A stretch of 64,000 bases of DNA from Priestia endophytica DSM 13796 (GCF_900115845.1 NZ_FOXX01000007.1:223979-287978); one strand, 5' to 3'. Counted from the first letter of the stretch, positions 35,944 to 45,733 are shown. The notes: generated by a model not told the origin, from the letters alone. Program-made: numbers and translations.

Positions 35944-37380
35944 ATGAGTAATAATGAACAACAAAATAATGGCTTACAAAGAACAATGAAAGCCCGACAC
36001 TTGTTTATGATCTCCTTAGGAGGCTGTATTGGAACAGGCTTCTTTTTAGGATCAGGATATACAATTAACCAAGCAGGTTCACTAGGTGCAGTTTTATCGT
36101 ACTTAGTAGGTGGACTTGTAATGTACTTAACCCTTGTTTGTTTAGGTGAGTTATCTGTTGCAATGCCTGAGTCAGGATCATTCCAGACATATGCTACAAA
36201 ATTTATTGGTCCTGCAACGGGATTCGCTATTGGCTGGCTATACTGGTTAGGTTGGGGTGTAACGGTTGCCCTAGAATTTTTATCATCAGGTCAGCTTATG
36301 CAACGATGGTTTCCAGATTCGCCAATCTGGATGTGGTGTTTAATCTTTACTGTTGTTGTCTTTTTACTAAATGCTTTATCAGCAAAAGCATTTGGGGAAT
36401 CAGAATTTGTCTTTTCAAGTATTAAGATATTAGCCATTTTATTATTTATTATTGTCGGAGGAGCTGCCATGTTTGGGCTTGTAGACATGAAAGGTGGAGA
36501 AAGTGCGCCATTTTTCTCTCACTTTGTTAGTGACGGTCTTTTCCCGAATGGCGTAACAGCTCTTCTTATTACCATGATTAGCGTAAACTTTTCGTTCCAA
36601 GGAACAGAACTTATTGGGATTGCAGCAGGAGAAAGTGAAAACCCTGAAAAAACAATTCCAAAATCCATTCGACAAACGGTATGGAGAACGCTTTTCTTCT
36701 TTGTTCTTTCTGTAGTTATTGTAGCAGGAGTATTACCAAGAGAGCAGGCGGGTGTTGTTGAAAGTCCATTCGTGGCTGTGTTAGATAAAGTTGGCGTACC
36801 ATATGCAGCAGATATTATGAATTTTGTAATTTTAATTGCACTTTTGTCTGTTGCAAACTCAGGTCTTTATGCAGCAACTCGTATTCTTTATTCGCTTTCT
36901 AAAGAAGGAATGGCAAGCCCTTCAATTGCTAAAGTAAATAAAAAAGGGATTCCAATGAATGCGTTGCTGATTACACTTGCTGTAGCACTCTTATCGCTTC
37001 TTTCAAGCGTTTTTGCAGCGGAAACCGTATTTGTATGGCTTCTGTCACTTGCAGGATTAGGAGCACAAATCGGTTGGATTGCAATTACCTGGTCACATCT
37101 AGCGTTTAGAAAGAAATATGTGCAACAAGGCGGAAAAGTAGAAGATTTAAAGTTTAAAACTCCGCTTTATCCATTTTTACCTGCAGTTGCTTTAATTGCA
37201 AACTGTATCGTTATGGCAAGCATGGCGTTTGATGGAGAACAACGATTAGCTCTTTATTGGGGAGGCGGCTTTTTCATTGCTTGTTACATTTACTACTTTA
37301 TTCGAGTAAAAGGCAAGCGAGAAGGAAAAGAGTTTAAACAAGAAGTAGAGCTAAAAGAAGGAAAACGAATGATGATGTAA
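35944..37380 (+). CDS. RocE-like amino-acid permease, second copy
   Basis: A 478-residue APC-family permease, a close paralogue of the one at 27361 and of the same length; most of the core ('RHLFMISLGGCIGTGFF', 'GSFQTYATKFIG', 'NFSFQGTELIGIAAGESENPEKTIP') is identical. It is even closer than its paralogue to B. subtilis RocE at the N-terminus ('NGLQRTMKARHLF'). It probably transports arginine, ornithine or related amino acids, but its promoter region is quite different, so it may serve another condition. The ribosome binding site is AAAGGAGTG. Confidence 0.88.
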   Translation: MSNNEQQNNGLQRTMKARHLFMISLGGCIGTGFFLGSGYTINQAGSLGAVLSYLVGGLVMYLTLVCLGELSVAMPESGSFQTYATKFIGPATGFAIGWLYWLGWGVTVALEFLSSGQLMQRWFPDSPIWMWCLIFTVVVFLLNALSAKAFGESEFVFSSIKILAILLFIIVGGAAMFGLVDMKGGESAPFFSHFVSDGLFPNGVTALLITMISVNFSFQGTELIGIAAGESENPEKTIPKSIRQTVWRTLFFFVLSVVIVAGVLPREQAGVVESPFVAVLDKVGVPYAADIMNFVILIALLSVANSGLYAATRILYSLSKEGMASPSIAKVNKKGIPMNALLITLAVALLSLLSSVFAAETVFVWLLSLAGLGAQIGWIAITWSHLAFRKKYVQQGGKVEDLKFKTPLYPFLPAVALIANCIVMASMAFDGEQRLALYWGGGFFIACYIYYFIRVKGKREGKEFKQEVELKEGKRMMM

Positions 37381-37381
37381 C

Positions 37382-37424
37382 ACAAAAGGAGCGATTTCTC
37401 ACAGGAGAAATCGCTCCTTTTTGT
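37382..37424. terminator. Terminator between the permease and ykoC
   Basis: A long perfect stem (AAAAGGAGCGATTTCTC / GAGAAATCGCTCCTTTT) with an ACAG loop separates two convergent genes. Confidence 0.92.
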
Positions 37425-37425
37425 T

Positions 37426-38202
37426 TTAAAACGTAAAGTGAAAAAGCTTAGGAGCATAATAGCAAATGGCCATCACGAGGAAAGAAGAGAGAAGGAAAAT
37501 GACATCCTTCTTTTTGATAGACGTTGTTTTATAAAAAACGCGTCCTTTCGCTCCTGTAAATCCTTTTGATTCCATAGCAAGTGCTGTTCGTTCAGCTTTA
37601 CGAATAGCGCTTGCTAAAAGAGGGATAATATAACGTTTCAACTGATGAATGCGGTCTTTAAGCGTTGTAGCCCGTTTAATTCCGCGAATGCGATGAGCAT
37701 TTTGAATGGTTTGAAACTCATCTTTCATCTGAGGTAGAAAGCGATAACCTGCTAGTATCCCGTAAGCAAATTTAGGTGGCAGCTTACATTGCTGCATAAG
37801 ACTTAACATCAGTTCTGTTTTATCTGTTGTAAAAATAAATAATAGGGAGAGGGAGGCAAAACCAAGCACTCTCAAAGCAAGGCTAAGTCCATTTTGAAGC
37901 GTTGACTCTGTAACCGTAATAAACCAAAAATGAGCGATAATTTTGCTTCCTATTTTAAATTCTTCGTCTGCAAAAACGATGGAAGTCCACAAGTAGCCAA
38001 AAGCCACAAGCAGAAAAGGAAGCAGAACAAGGAGCCATTTTTTAAAAGAAACCTTCCCAAATGCAAATGTGGCTAAAACGGTGATGATAAAGAATAATAA
38101 AGGCGTCCACACTGTCAAAAAGAGTGATAAGAAAATAACAGAAAGTAAAACAACAAGTCCTTTTATTGCAGGATTAACCTCTTCAAGTTGCAAGGAGTTC
38201 AC
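37426..38202 (-). CDS. ykoC: ECF transporter transmembrane subunit (EcfT), thiamine-precursor type
   Basis: A 258-residue membrane protein of the EcfT family, which couples the ATPases to the S-component. The two cytosolic coupling motifs are seen: 'NAHRIRGIKRATTL' and 'SAIRKAERTALAMESKGF' (A-R-[GA] type). Four to five membrane segments are present. It overlaps the end of the ATPase gene by 20 bases and is the last gene of ykoFEDC. Confidence 0.88.
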   Translation of the reverse strand: MNSLQLEEVNPAIKGLVVLLSVIFLSLFLTVWTPLLFFIITVLATFAFGKVSFKKWLLVLLPFLLVAFGYLWTSIVFADEEFKIGSKIIAHFWFITVTESTLQNGLSLALRVLGFASLSLLFIFTTDKTELMLSLMQQCKLPPKFAYGILAGYRFLPQMKDEFQTIQNAHRIRGIKRATTLKDRIHQLKRYIIPLLASAIRKAERTALAMESKGFTGAKGRVFYKTTSIKKKDVIFLLSSFLVMAICYYAPKLFHFTF

Positions 38203-39856
38203 CTTCTTTCTCTAGCGCACATTGAACTTTTATTTCAAGCGGGAGGTCAAGACTAGCTTTTTGAAGCAAAGCTTGTTCTTCCCAAAGTGATTCTGTTTGT
38301 CCGTTAAAAAGTAACTTTCCTTCATGTAAAACGAGAACCCGATCAGCTTTTTCGTGAACAAGCTCCATATCATGAGTAATTAAAAGCACTGTTGTCCCGT
38401 CCTTTACCCGCTGATCTAAAAGGGTTAGAAGCTCTTTTGTTGTTTGTGCATCTTGTCCAAATGTTGGCTCATCTAAAATTAAAAAGGATTGTTCATCGAC
38501 AAGCATTGTTGCTACACTTAAGCGTCGCTTTTGACCTTGACTTAGTGAAAAGGGATTTTGATCTCTAACATGCAGAAGTCGGAACGCTTCTAGCACATGT
38601 TTCGTTTTCTCTGTTATCTCTTCTTCTAATAAACCTTGGAGACGAAGGCCAAATGCTACTTCTTCAAAAACACTATCTGTTACAAACTGATGCTCAGGAT
38701 TTTGAAAAACATAGCCTGTTTTTCGACGAAGTGCTTTTTCGTCCCATTCTTTTAAATTCTTATTTTCTAATAAAATTTGGCCTGAAGAAGGTTTTTTTAA
38801 ACGAGAGAGCAAGGTGGAGAGCGTAGACTTTCCAGCGCCATTTGTTCCAATAAGAGCTACGATTTCACCTCGGCCAATCTTAAACGAAAGATTGTTAAGA
38901 AGGGAAGGTCCTTTCTTTTGATAAGAAAAAGAAACATTTTGAACATCAATAAGCGTTTCCTTTTCTCTTTCATTTTTCTCCCTATTGAAAAAGGGAGGAG
39001 GAGACTGAAGTCCTTTTATAAACTCTTCCATTGAAAGAGGGAGAGCTCCTTGCTTGTACCAGCCTTTTTCAATTCCTGTATAGGCAAGGGAACTAATATG
39101 TGGAATCCATGTCCCATGTTCAATCAAAAGCTCATAGTGATGTTTAAAGCAGTCTTCTAACGAAGTATCAAGGATCATTTCTCCATCTTTATTAAAAACT
39201 AAACAGCGCTTTATGAGATGAACCCAATCATCTAATTTATGTTCAATAACTAAAAGCGTAAATTTATATTCCTCTTGTAGCGTTGAGACGAGTGAAACAA
39301 GTTCTTTCGTTGAAGCAGGATCAAGATTTGCAGTTGGTTCATCTAGAATAAGAATGTCTGGTTGAAGAGCGAGCACACAAGCAAGTGCTAGCTTTTGTTT
39401 TTGTCCTCCAGATAGAATAGAAATAGAGCTTTGTTTATAAGGAAGAAGTCCAACAAGAGAAAGTACTTCATCAATCCGCTCTTCCATGTTTTCTGTTGGA
39501 TAGTTAATATTTTCAAGCCCAAAAGCAACTTCATCTTCAAGCGTTAACATACAAAACTGGTTGTCTGGATTTTGAAATACTACTCCTACGCGTTGGCAGG
39601 CCTCTCCGGCTTCAAAGGAAGAAAGATCTCTTCCGAAAATCTGTACTTCTCCATTCAAACTACCGTCAACGGCTTCTGGATACAATCCATTAAGGCAAAA
39701 GGTGAGAGTACTTTTGCCTGCACCACTCGGTCCTAATACAAAAATACTGTCACCTTTAGAAGCTGAAAAAGAAATATTCTGCAGCTTTTTTTCTTCATCT
39801 TCTTCAAATGAAAAACTTACATTTTTAACATTAAGAGGCAGTTGATTTTCGATCAT
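38183..39856 (-). CDS. ykoD: ECF transporter tandem ATPase
   Basis: A 557-residue fused pair of ABC ATPases. Walker A sites are GPSGAGKST (about 41) and GTNGAGKST (about 335); signatures are 'LSGGQKQKLALA' and 'LSQGQKRRLSVA'. It energises the uptake of hydroxymethylpyrimidine/thiamine with YkoE and YkoC. ATG 39856 has GGGTGGGA upstream and overlaps ykoE by 26 bases; an ORF start at 39904 would overlap further and lacks such a site. Confidence 0.9.
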   Translation of the reverse strand: MIENQLPLNVKNVSFSFEEDEEKKLQNISFSASKGDSIFVLGPSGAGKSTLTFCLNGLYPEAVDGSLNGEVQIFGRDLSSFEAGEACQRVGVVFQNPDNQFCMLTLEDEVAFGLENINYPTENMEERIDEVLSLVGLLPYKQSSISILSGGQKQKLALACVLALQPDILILDEPTANLDPASTKELVSLVSTLQEEYKFTLLVIEHKLDDWVHLIKRCLVFNKDGEMILDTSLEDCFKHHYELLIEHGTWIPHISSLAYTGIEKGWYKQGALPLSMEEFIKGLQSPPPFFNREKNEREKETLIDVQNVSFSYQKKGPSLLNNLSFKIGRGEIVALIGTNGAGKSTLSTLLSRLKKPSSGQILLENKNLKEWDEKALRRKTGYVFQNPEHQFVTDSVFEEVAFGLRLQGLLEEEITEKTKHVLEAFRLLHVRDQNPFSLSQGQKRRLSVATMLVDEQSFLILDEPTFGQDAQTTKELLTLLDQRVKDGTTVLLITHDMELVHEKADRVLVLHEGKLLFNGQTESLWEEQALLQKASLDLPLEIKVQCALEKEGELLAT

Positions 39857-40439
39857 TTTTTGTTCCCACCCGTTTTTTACGTTCTTTTCCAAGCGCAAAA
39901 CCATTTAAAACACCTGTGTTTGCAAGTTGATCACTTAGCCATTTACCAAGTAAACCAGCAAGAAGAGCTCCGCTGACAAGTCGGACAGCAAGCATTGTAC
40001 TAACATAAGAAGGATCAAGAGCATTGTAGCCTGACAAGAAATAGCCCATGATAAAGCTTGTTACAGAGGCACCCATACCAGATAGCATGAGAATTGGCAG
40101 CGAGTATCGTTTCCAACCAGTAGCTGCGAATACAAGCTCAGGACCTATCCCTTGCACAACTCCTGTCAAAAGAAGACGAGGACCTGAGGCATTTCCAATC
40201 AGCAATTCAACAGCAGCAGCAATTGTTTCTGAAATGAGGGCTGCTCCTGGTTTTCTAATGATATAGGCTGTAATAATTGAAACGATAAACCATATTCCGA
40301 AAATAAATTCATATCCTAAGAGTCCAAACATTCCGAATAAAACATTTCCAAGCTGTGTGAAAAGAAGGTACACAACAGCAAATACAACAGCTAATGCAGA
40401 CATTACGACAATTTCCTTTAGCTTCCAGCTCTTTGTCAT
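39831..40439 (-). CDS. ykoE: ECF transporter S-component for thiamine precursor
   Basis: A 202-residue membrane protein with about five or six membrane segments. Family features are 'LGYEFIFGIWFIVSIITAYIIRKPGAAL' and 'LLTGVVQGIGPELVFAATGWKRY'. YkoE binds the HMP moiety of thiamine and gives substrate specificity. Its start overlaps the ykoF stop by 4 bases. TPP riboswitch control supports the function. Confidence 0.9.
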   Translation of the reverse strand: MTKSWKLKEIVVMSALAVVFAVVYLLFTQLGNVLFGMFGLLGYEFIFGIWFIVSIITAYIIRKPGAALISETIAAAVELLIGNASGPRLLLTGVVQGIGPELVFAATGWKRYSLPILMLSGMGASVTSFIMGYFLSGYNALDPSYVSTMLAVRLVSGALLAGLLGKWLSDQLANTGVLNGFALGKERKKRVGTKNDRKSTAS

Positions 40440-41047
40440 TTTCCATCACCAGGCTTTCTTTTTGTTGAAGGGCTGTTCGCTGATAAGTTGACGGTCATCA
40501 CAACGTGACTTGCTTCTTTTTGGGAAGAAAGAAAAGCATCCTTAATTGTCCGGAAAATAGTGTGCGTATCGCCATCAAGATGCGTTGCATAGTGAACACC
40601 AGCAACAAATACTCCCTGTTTTTTTGCTGTTTTAACGCCATCCATAATCACGTCCATATAGTAGGGAATGCCCATTGGATAAAGAGCGAACTGCATAGCT
40701 GTTTCAATAGAAATATCCTTGCTTTTCTCCTCGTTTAAGAGCACATCATCTTCAGATAAGTAAACATCACCTTCAGAGTCTCCAGGACATCCAACAGAGA
40801 AGGAACCATTTAATACAACGTGAACCCCTGTTTTAGCTGCGTGAAGATAAATAGCTTTTACAACGTCGAAAACATGTTCATTCCGCCCGCGTACACATGT
40901 GCTCACATTATCCGTTTTAATCCATACTTTTGATGTATCAACTTCTCTTAGCGCCGTTTTAATCACTTCAATAAAGTTATCGCACATTGGATAAAGAGAG
41001 AAGCGACATCCATAGATTCTACTTGTACCGCAAAGCTGTTCATTCAT
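40436..41047 (-). CDS. ykoF: HMP/thiamine-binding protein YkoF
   Basis: A 203-residue cytosolic protein of the YkoF family (two repeats of a ferredoxin-like Ykof domain), which in B. subtilis binds thiamine/HMP. The repeats begin at 'GCRFSLYPMCDNFIEVI' and 'AMQFALYPMGIPYYMDVI'. It starts at ATG with AGGAGGAAG upstream on the minus strand, and is the first gene behind the TPP riboswitch. Confidence 0.92.
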   Translation of the reverse strand: MNEQLCGTSRIYGCRFSLYPMCDNFIEVIKTALREVDTSKVWIKTDNVSTCVRGRNEHVFDVVKAIYLHAAKTGVHVVLNGSFSVGCPGDSEGDVYLSEDDVLLNEEKSKDISIETAMQFALYPMGIPYYMDVIMDGVKTAKKQGVFVAGVHYATHLDGDTHTIFRTIKDAFLSSQKEASHVVMTVNLSANSPSTKRKPGDGK

Positions 41048-41074
41048 TTCTACTTCCTCCTAAAAGTTTATAAA

Positions 41075-41110
41075 CACAAAAAAACTGCATCTTAAGGAAG
41101 ATGCAGTCAC
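41075..41110 (-). terminator. Terminator of the TPP riboswitch expression platform
   Basis: On the minus strand ACTGCATCTT pairs with AAGATGCAGT and is followed by seven T. It sits between the aptamer and ykoF, so TPP binding can cause premature termination. Confidence 0.88.
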
Positions 41111-41154
41111 ATAGACAAAAATGTAGAGTCAATCAACATAAAAGTCGTATATTG

Positions 41155-41246
41155 CTACACTTCCCCACGCTAGTATTATCTAGATCGGGTTATAAGGGAT
41201 CGGAACAAACATTCACATCTCAGCTAATTAGCACCCCTAGTGCGTT
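41155..41246 (-). ncRNA. TPP (thi-box) riboswitch
   Basis: The minus strand contains the full set of THI element motifs in order: GGGGTGCT, GCTGAGA, AACCCGATCTAGATAAT and CTAGCGTGGGGAAG. It is followed by a terminator and then ykoF. Thiamine pyrophosphate should turn the operon off. Confidence 0.95.
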
Positions 41247-41315
41247 ATACTATACAGTTTTTTCGCTTATACACATCATAAAAGAAAGATGCTTTTTTGT
41301 AAATAGAAAGATAGA

Positions 41316-42533
41316 TTACAGACCAGCAGAAATTTGCGTAGGCCGCTTTGTTTTCTTTCTTCTAATGCTAGGAATCTTCAAATAAGTCCAAAGTCTCCAA
41401 ACCCATTCCAAAGGTCCAATGACGAAGAATTGGAGCCACAGTTTGCTAAGAAAAAGCTGAATCGTAAAGAAAACAATAGTAAATACAATACCGCCTGTAA
41501 CCCCTACTTTGCTGAATAACCCAAATCCATACCCATAAAAAAGGAACGTAAAGACAATTGATTGAGAAAGATAGTTTGTTAGTGAAAGCTTTCCAGCTCG
41601 AGCTAACGCATTCGATAGTTTTTTCCATCGATTACTATAGGTTAAAAGAGCAATGCTTGAAATATAAAAAATGGCCACAAGAGGAGCTCCTAGAGAAGAG
41701 CTAAGACCTTCTAAACTGTCATTCTGTATAAACTGTGGGACGATCTTTAATGGAAATCCAATGAGAAGAGAAATCCACCACATTTTTTTATAAAGAGAAA
41801 CATAGCGATCTGGTTCATGTAGCCACCTTTTAGCAGCAACATACGCTCCTAAAAAGAACATAGGAAGAGAAGCAAGAACCCCAAAGATACCAAAAGCAAT
41901 CATTTCTCCATCACTTGTATCTTCAAAAGGCATACTATTGTTTCTAAAATGAACAACTTCACTATAAGAGCCTGTTGAATATACTTCTTTTTCTTGTGCA
42001 AGGTAGGAAGGACTTGTTGCTAGAGTATCTTCACTTCCTTCTTCAGCAGGAATAAATGAAAAAGCGCTCATCAAACCGATAATCACAAGAGCAATTGTAA
42101 GCCATACTTTTGGTTTGCACCAAAGAAACAAAAATAAACAAAAGCCGCATAAAGCGTAAGATGTTAAAATATCGCCTTCCCAAATATAAGTTCCATGTAA
42201 AAGTCCAAATGCGAGAAGAAGAAGGAGGCGGCGTAAGTAAACGGTCCAAAAACGTCGCTTTTTTTCTCGGCTTCGATCTCTTAAAATCATAACGCCAAAT
42301 CCAAATAGAAAAGAAAAAAGAGTTACAAAGCTCCCAGTACCAAAAATATTAATGAAGGAGGCTGAAAATTTTTCCAAACCTTGAGAGGTTTCAATATATT
42401 CATATTCGCCAAATAGTCCATATTGAAAAATAAGCATATTAACAAGCAAAATTCCAAAGAGCGCAAAGCCTCTCATTGTATCAACAGAAGAAATTCGTTC
42501 AGTACCTCTGAGAGGGGAAAGAGCATTTTTCAT
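41316..42533 (-). CDS. DUF418 membrane protein (YeiB type)
   Basis: A 405-residue membrane protein with about ten hydrophobic segments. The N-terminal 'ISSVDTMRGFALFGILLVNMLIFQ' resembles HGSNAT/acyltransferase-like proteins, and the C-terminal 'GKLSLTNYLSQSIVFTFLFYGYG...WLQFFVIGPLEWVWRLWTY' is typical of DUF418 (YeiB/YxaH/YrkO). No function is established for the family. The start ATG 42533 follows AAGGAGAT on the minus strand; an in-frame start 17 codons upstream lacks one. Confidence 0.85.
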   Translation of the reverse strand: MKNALSPLRGTERISSVDTMRGFALFGILLVNMLIFQYGLFGEYEYIETSQGLEKFSASFINIFGTGSFVTLFSFLFGFGVMILRDRSREKKRRFWTVYLRRLLLLLAFGLLHGTYIWEGDILTSYALCGFCLFLFLWCKPKVWLTIALVIIGLMSAFSFIPAEEGSEDTLATSPSYLAQEKEVYSTGSYSEVVHFRNNSMPFEDTSDGEMIAFGIFGVLASLPMFFLGAYVAAKRWLHEPDRYVSLYKKMWWISLLIGFPLKIVPQFIQNDSLEGLSSSLGAPLVAIFYISSIALLTYSNRWKKLSNALARAGKLSLTNYLSQSIVFTFLFYGYGFGLFSKVGVTGGIVFTIVFFTIQLFLSKLWLQFFVIGPLEWVWRLWTYLKIPSIRRKKTKRPTQISAGL

Positions 42534-42713
42534 ATATTTAATCTCCTTTATATAAGTTCTAACTCCACTATATCGTATGAACATTACCAGCCTTCAACTG
42601 CTAGCTTAACAATACCTTAATTATGGTTAAATAGTAATAAAAAGTAATTCTCAATTTTTTAGGATAATGCTACGATTGGATTATTAGGAATAATGTTCCA
42701 AGGAGTGTTAGTG

Positions 42714-43430
42714 ATGAATAATGAAAAAATATTGCTTGTTGATGATGAGAAGGCTTTAACAGAAATGCTTCGTGTTGTGCTAAAGAAAGAAGGTTTTCCG
42801 AATATTAAAATAGCTCATAACGTAAAAGACGCGTTTTCATATTGTAAGCAAGAACAGTTTGATTTAATTGTGTTAGATATCATGCTTCCAGATGGCTCTG
42901 GGTTTGATTTGTGTCCGCAAATTAGGCAGCTTACAAATGCCCCTATTTTATTTTTAACAGCCCGCCAGTCAGACCTTGATAAATTAACAGGATTTGCGAT
43001 TGGAGGAGATGACTATATTACAAAACCATTTAATCCGCTTGAAGTTGTGGCTCGTATTAAAGCACAGCTAAGACGTCGTGGGTTAAATGAAGCAGAAGTT
43101 ACACGTGAGCAAGAACAGTTTTCATTTGGAAACGTTATGCTCTGTGAACGAGCAGGAGAGCTTACAGTGAAAGGACAAAGAATAGAGTGTCCGGCTCAAG
43201 TTTTTCAGCTTCTTCTCTTTTTTTGTAAGCATCCAAACCAAGTGTTTAGCAAAGCGCAAATTTATGAGAAAGTATGGAACGAACGGATTATTGAAGGAGA
43301 TGAAAATACGGTAATGGTTCATATTCGTCGTATTCGGGAGCGGATTGAGGAAAATCCAAGTAAGCCAAGACATTTAGTAACGGTAAGAGGGCTTGGATAT
43401 AAACTTATGACAGAAGGAACTTTGTCATGA
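42714..43430 (+). CDS. OmpR-family response regulator
   Basis: A 238-residue response regulator. The receiver domain has the DD pair (10-11), phospho-acceptor Asp55 in 'IVLDIMLP' and Lys in 'DDYITKPF'; a winged-helix Trans_reg_C domain follows ('TVMVHIRRIRERIEENPSKPRHLVTVRGLGYKL'). ATG 42714 has AAGGAG 8 bases upstream. Its stop overlaps the kinase start. A palindrome ATTATT-AGG-AATAAT lies at 42680-42694 directly upstream and may be autoregulatory. Confidence 0.9.
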   Translation: MNNEKILLVDDEKALTEMLRVVLKKEGFPNIKIAHNVKDAFSYCKQEQFDLIVLDIMLPDGSGFDLCPQIRQLTNAPILFLTARQSDLDKLTGFAIGGDDYITKPFNPLEVVARIKAQLRRRGLNEAEVTREQEQFSFGNVMLCERAGELTVKGQRIECPAQVFQLLLFFCKHPNQVFSKAQIYEKVWNERIIEGDENTVMVHIRRIRERIEENPSKPRHLVTVRGLGYKLMTEGTLS

Positions 43431-45181
43431 AATTAAAAGGAAGGTTTATTTTCCATTATGGGTGGCAATCGTTACTTTCTATGGTGCTCGTTCTTCTTGT
43501 TACTTTTGGTGCTTTTATGTTTCTTGGATTTGGTATGGGAGAGTATGAGATAAAACGAGATTTTGCTAGAGGTGGTCTTGAATACATGGGAGATCTTATG
43601 GATGAAGGAGAAGGAGAAGTAACATTCAGCCAAAAATATTTAGACGCTATTAAAGAACATGGAGGCTGGCTCCAAGTATTAGACAATAAAGGGCATGTAA
43701 AAGCATCTTTTTATACTCCTAGTGATGTTCCAACACGCTACAATCCAGCAGAACTTGCAGATAAATGGGAAAGAAGAACTGAGTCAAACTACGAACTTTT
43801 TCTTTATAGAGGAAGCAGTGAGAAGTATACGCTTCTTTACGGTGAAAAACCAAAAGCTGAGCAATGGATTGAAAAAGCTAAACAGGAGGGGGAAGTGGAA
43901 GAAGGCGAGTTGATACTTCCAGAACAGTTGAAAAAAGAGTTAAGAAAAAACGATGTCTCTCTTCAAGTGTTTAGCAAAGATGGGGGAGAAGAATTCTCTT
44001 TCAATAAAACTAAATATAGTAAAGATCAATATACTTTAGAAGATTTAACATCTAATGCAACATATGGTGCTAGATATGAGACAGACATTTCTTCTCGTTA
44101 TGATAAAGAAACAGGGAAAACATGGGTCGTAAGTGTTCCTCGGAATATATCAATTCAATTTCCGTATAGTGATGCTCAATCACTTGAGGAATATTTTATA
44201 AACATTTTCATTTTTGTAGCGGTTATTATTTTAGTGATTTGGATCCTCTTTGCCCTTTGGTATTCAAGGCGTCTTACAAAACCAACCCTACATATGGTGG
44301 AATGGCTCCATAATTTAGCCTACGGTAAGTATGAAGAGCCCCTAACAAAACGCATGGAAAGCAAGGCTTTTAAGAAAAATGGAAAGTTAAAAAGGTCATA
44401 TCGTCTTTTCCGGGAAGTCAACACCTCACTTGCCAACTTAACCGAAAAGCTTCGTTACAACAAAGAAATGCGCCTTCGGATTGACGAGATGCGAGAAGAA
44501 TGGATTACAGGGCTATCTCACGATTTAAAAACTCCGCTTGCTTCGATTAACGGATATGCACAGCTTCTTGTAGCAGATGAGCAGTATAACTGGAGTAAGG
44601 AAGAGACCCAAAAGTTTGCCCGGACAATTTTACAAAAAGGAGCGTATATGTCTGAGCTTATTAATGATTTGAATTTAACATACAGACTTCAAAACGATCA
44701 AATCTCACTTGACTATGAACAGGTGGAATTGAATGAATTTGTAAGGCGCTGTGTCATTTCGTTTATTAATGATCCAAGTCATGGTCAGCACCTTCATTTT
44801 GAAAATTATCAAGAGTCTATTTATGTTTCTATTGATCAAGCTTTATTTCAGCGTGTGTTAGAAAACATTATTGCAAATGCCATTAAGCATAATGAGAAAG
44901 GTACAGATGTGTGGGTTTCTATTTTGGCTACAAAAGAGGATGTTTTCATTAGAGTGAAAGACAATGGCTCAGGAATGAGCGAAGAGACAAAAATTAACTT
45001 GTTTCAACGCTATTACCGGGGAACAAATACAGAAGAGCGGAGCTGTGGAACAGGTCTTGGGATGGCGATATCTAAACAAATTACACAATTACACGGTGCG
45101 GAAATTAATGTAGAAAGTGAAGTTGGGAAAGGAACGACAATTACAGTAAGTTTTACAAGTGTTCTTCATAAAGCATCTTAA
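43427..45181 (+). CDS. Sensor histidine kinase (HisKA/HATPase)
   Basis: A 584-residue membrane kinase. One membrane segment at about 15-37 and another at about 258-280 enclose a large extracellular sensor of over 200 residues. A HAMP-like linker, the H-box 'TGLSHDLKTPLASI' (His near 364) and the ATPase boxes 'NIIANAIKHNEKG', 'VKDNGSGMS' and 'GTGLGMAI' follow. It pairs with the regulator it overlaps by 4 bases. The stimulus is unknown; size and layout recall YvrG-type envelope-stress kinases. Confidence 0.9.
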   Translation: MKLKGRFIFHYGWQSLLSMVLVLLVTFGAFMFLGFGMGEYEIKRDFARGGLEYMGDLMDEGEGEVTFSQKYLDAIKEHGGWLQVLDNKGHVKASFYTPSDVPTRYNPAELADKWERRTESNYELFLYRGSSEKYTLLYGEKPKAEQWIEKAKQEGEVEEGELILPEQLKKELRKNDVSLQVFSKDGGEEFSFNKTKYSKDQYTLEDLTSNATYGARYETDISSRYDKETGKTWVVSVPRNISIQFPYSDAQSLEEYFINIFIFVAVIILVIWILFALWYSRRLTKPTLHMVEWLHNLAYGKYEEPLTKRMESKAFKKNGKLKRSYRLFREVNTSLANLTEKLRYNKEMRLRIDEMREEWITGLSHDLKTPLASINGYAQLLVADEQYNWSKEETQKFARTILQKGAYMSELINDLNLTYRLQNDQISLDYEQVELNEFVRRCVISFINDPSHGQHLHFENYQESIYVSIDQALFQRVLENIIANAIKHNEKGTDVWVSILATKEDVFIRVKDNGSGMSEETKINLFQRYYRGTNTEERSCGTGLGMAISKQITQLHGAEINVESEVGKGTTITVSFTSVLHKAS

Positions 45182-45199
45182 TTTAAAGGAGTGGAAAGT

Positions 45200-45733
45200 G
45201 TGCTTATTGAAGTATTAAAAGTAGGAGTGAATTTTTTAATCGAGTTTTTTTCGGGATATCTGCCTTTTTTATATTATATATGGTTTGTTGTTCTGTTTTT
45301 AATCTATTTTTCTCTCGGACTGATTATAAATTGCTTTTCAACCTTGAAATATAAAGGATGGGAGCTCATTGCTGGATTTAGTATTGGTATTGTTGTATAT
45401 ATTTCATTAGCAAAGTTTCTTTCCATAATTGTAGAAGATGCAATAAGAAAACCGAGCGCTGTTTCTTATTATTTTCTTGGCTTAATTATGCTAACAGGAA
45501 GCGTTATCGTTGAAACCTTATATCGTTGGGTTAGAGTCAAATCCAAAAGATCACTTGTTTCCTTTTGGATTTTACCATCTTTTATTATTCTTCTTTCAAT
45601 CTTCTACTTTTCGATGAAGGACATAAGTGCTATTGCGACTGCTTCAACTTCCTTTATTGTAACGTTAAGTATTGTGACAACTGTCCTTATGATGGGTCTA
45701 ATCATTTTATTAGAGAAAGAGGAAGTGGCTTAA
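45200..45733 (+). CDS. Hypothetical membrane protein in two-component operon
   Basis: A 177-residue protein with about five hydrophobic segments and no recognised domain. GTG 45200 is placed 8 bases after AAAGGAG; the GTG at 45191 overlaps that site. It is 18 bases after the kinase gene and therefore probably an accessory of the two-component system, although no function can be given. Confidence 0.65.
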   Translation: MLIEVLKVGVNFLIEFFSGYLPFLYYIWFVVLFLIYFSLGLIINCFSTLKYKGWELIAGFSIGIVVYISLAKFLSIIVEDAIRKPSAVSYYFLGLIMLTGSVIVETLYRWVRVKSKRSLVSFWILPSFIILLSIFYFSMKDISAIATASTSFIVTLSIVTTVLMMGLIILLEKEEVA

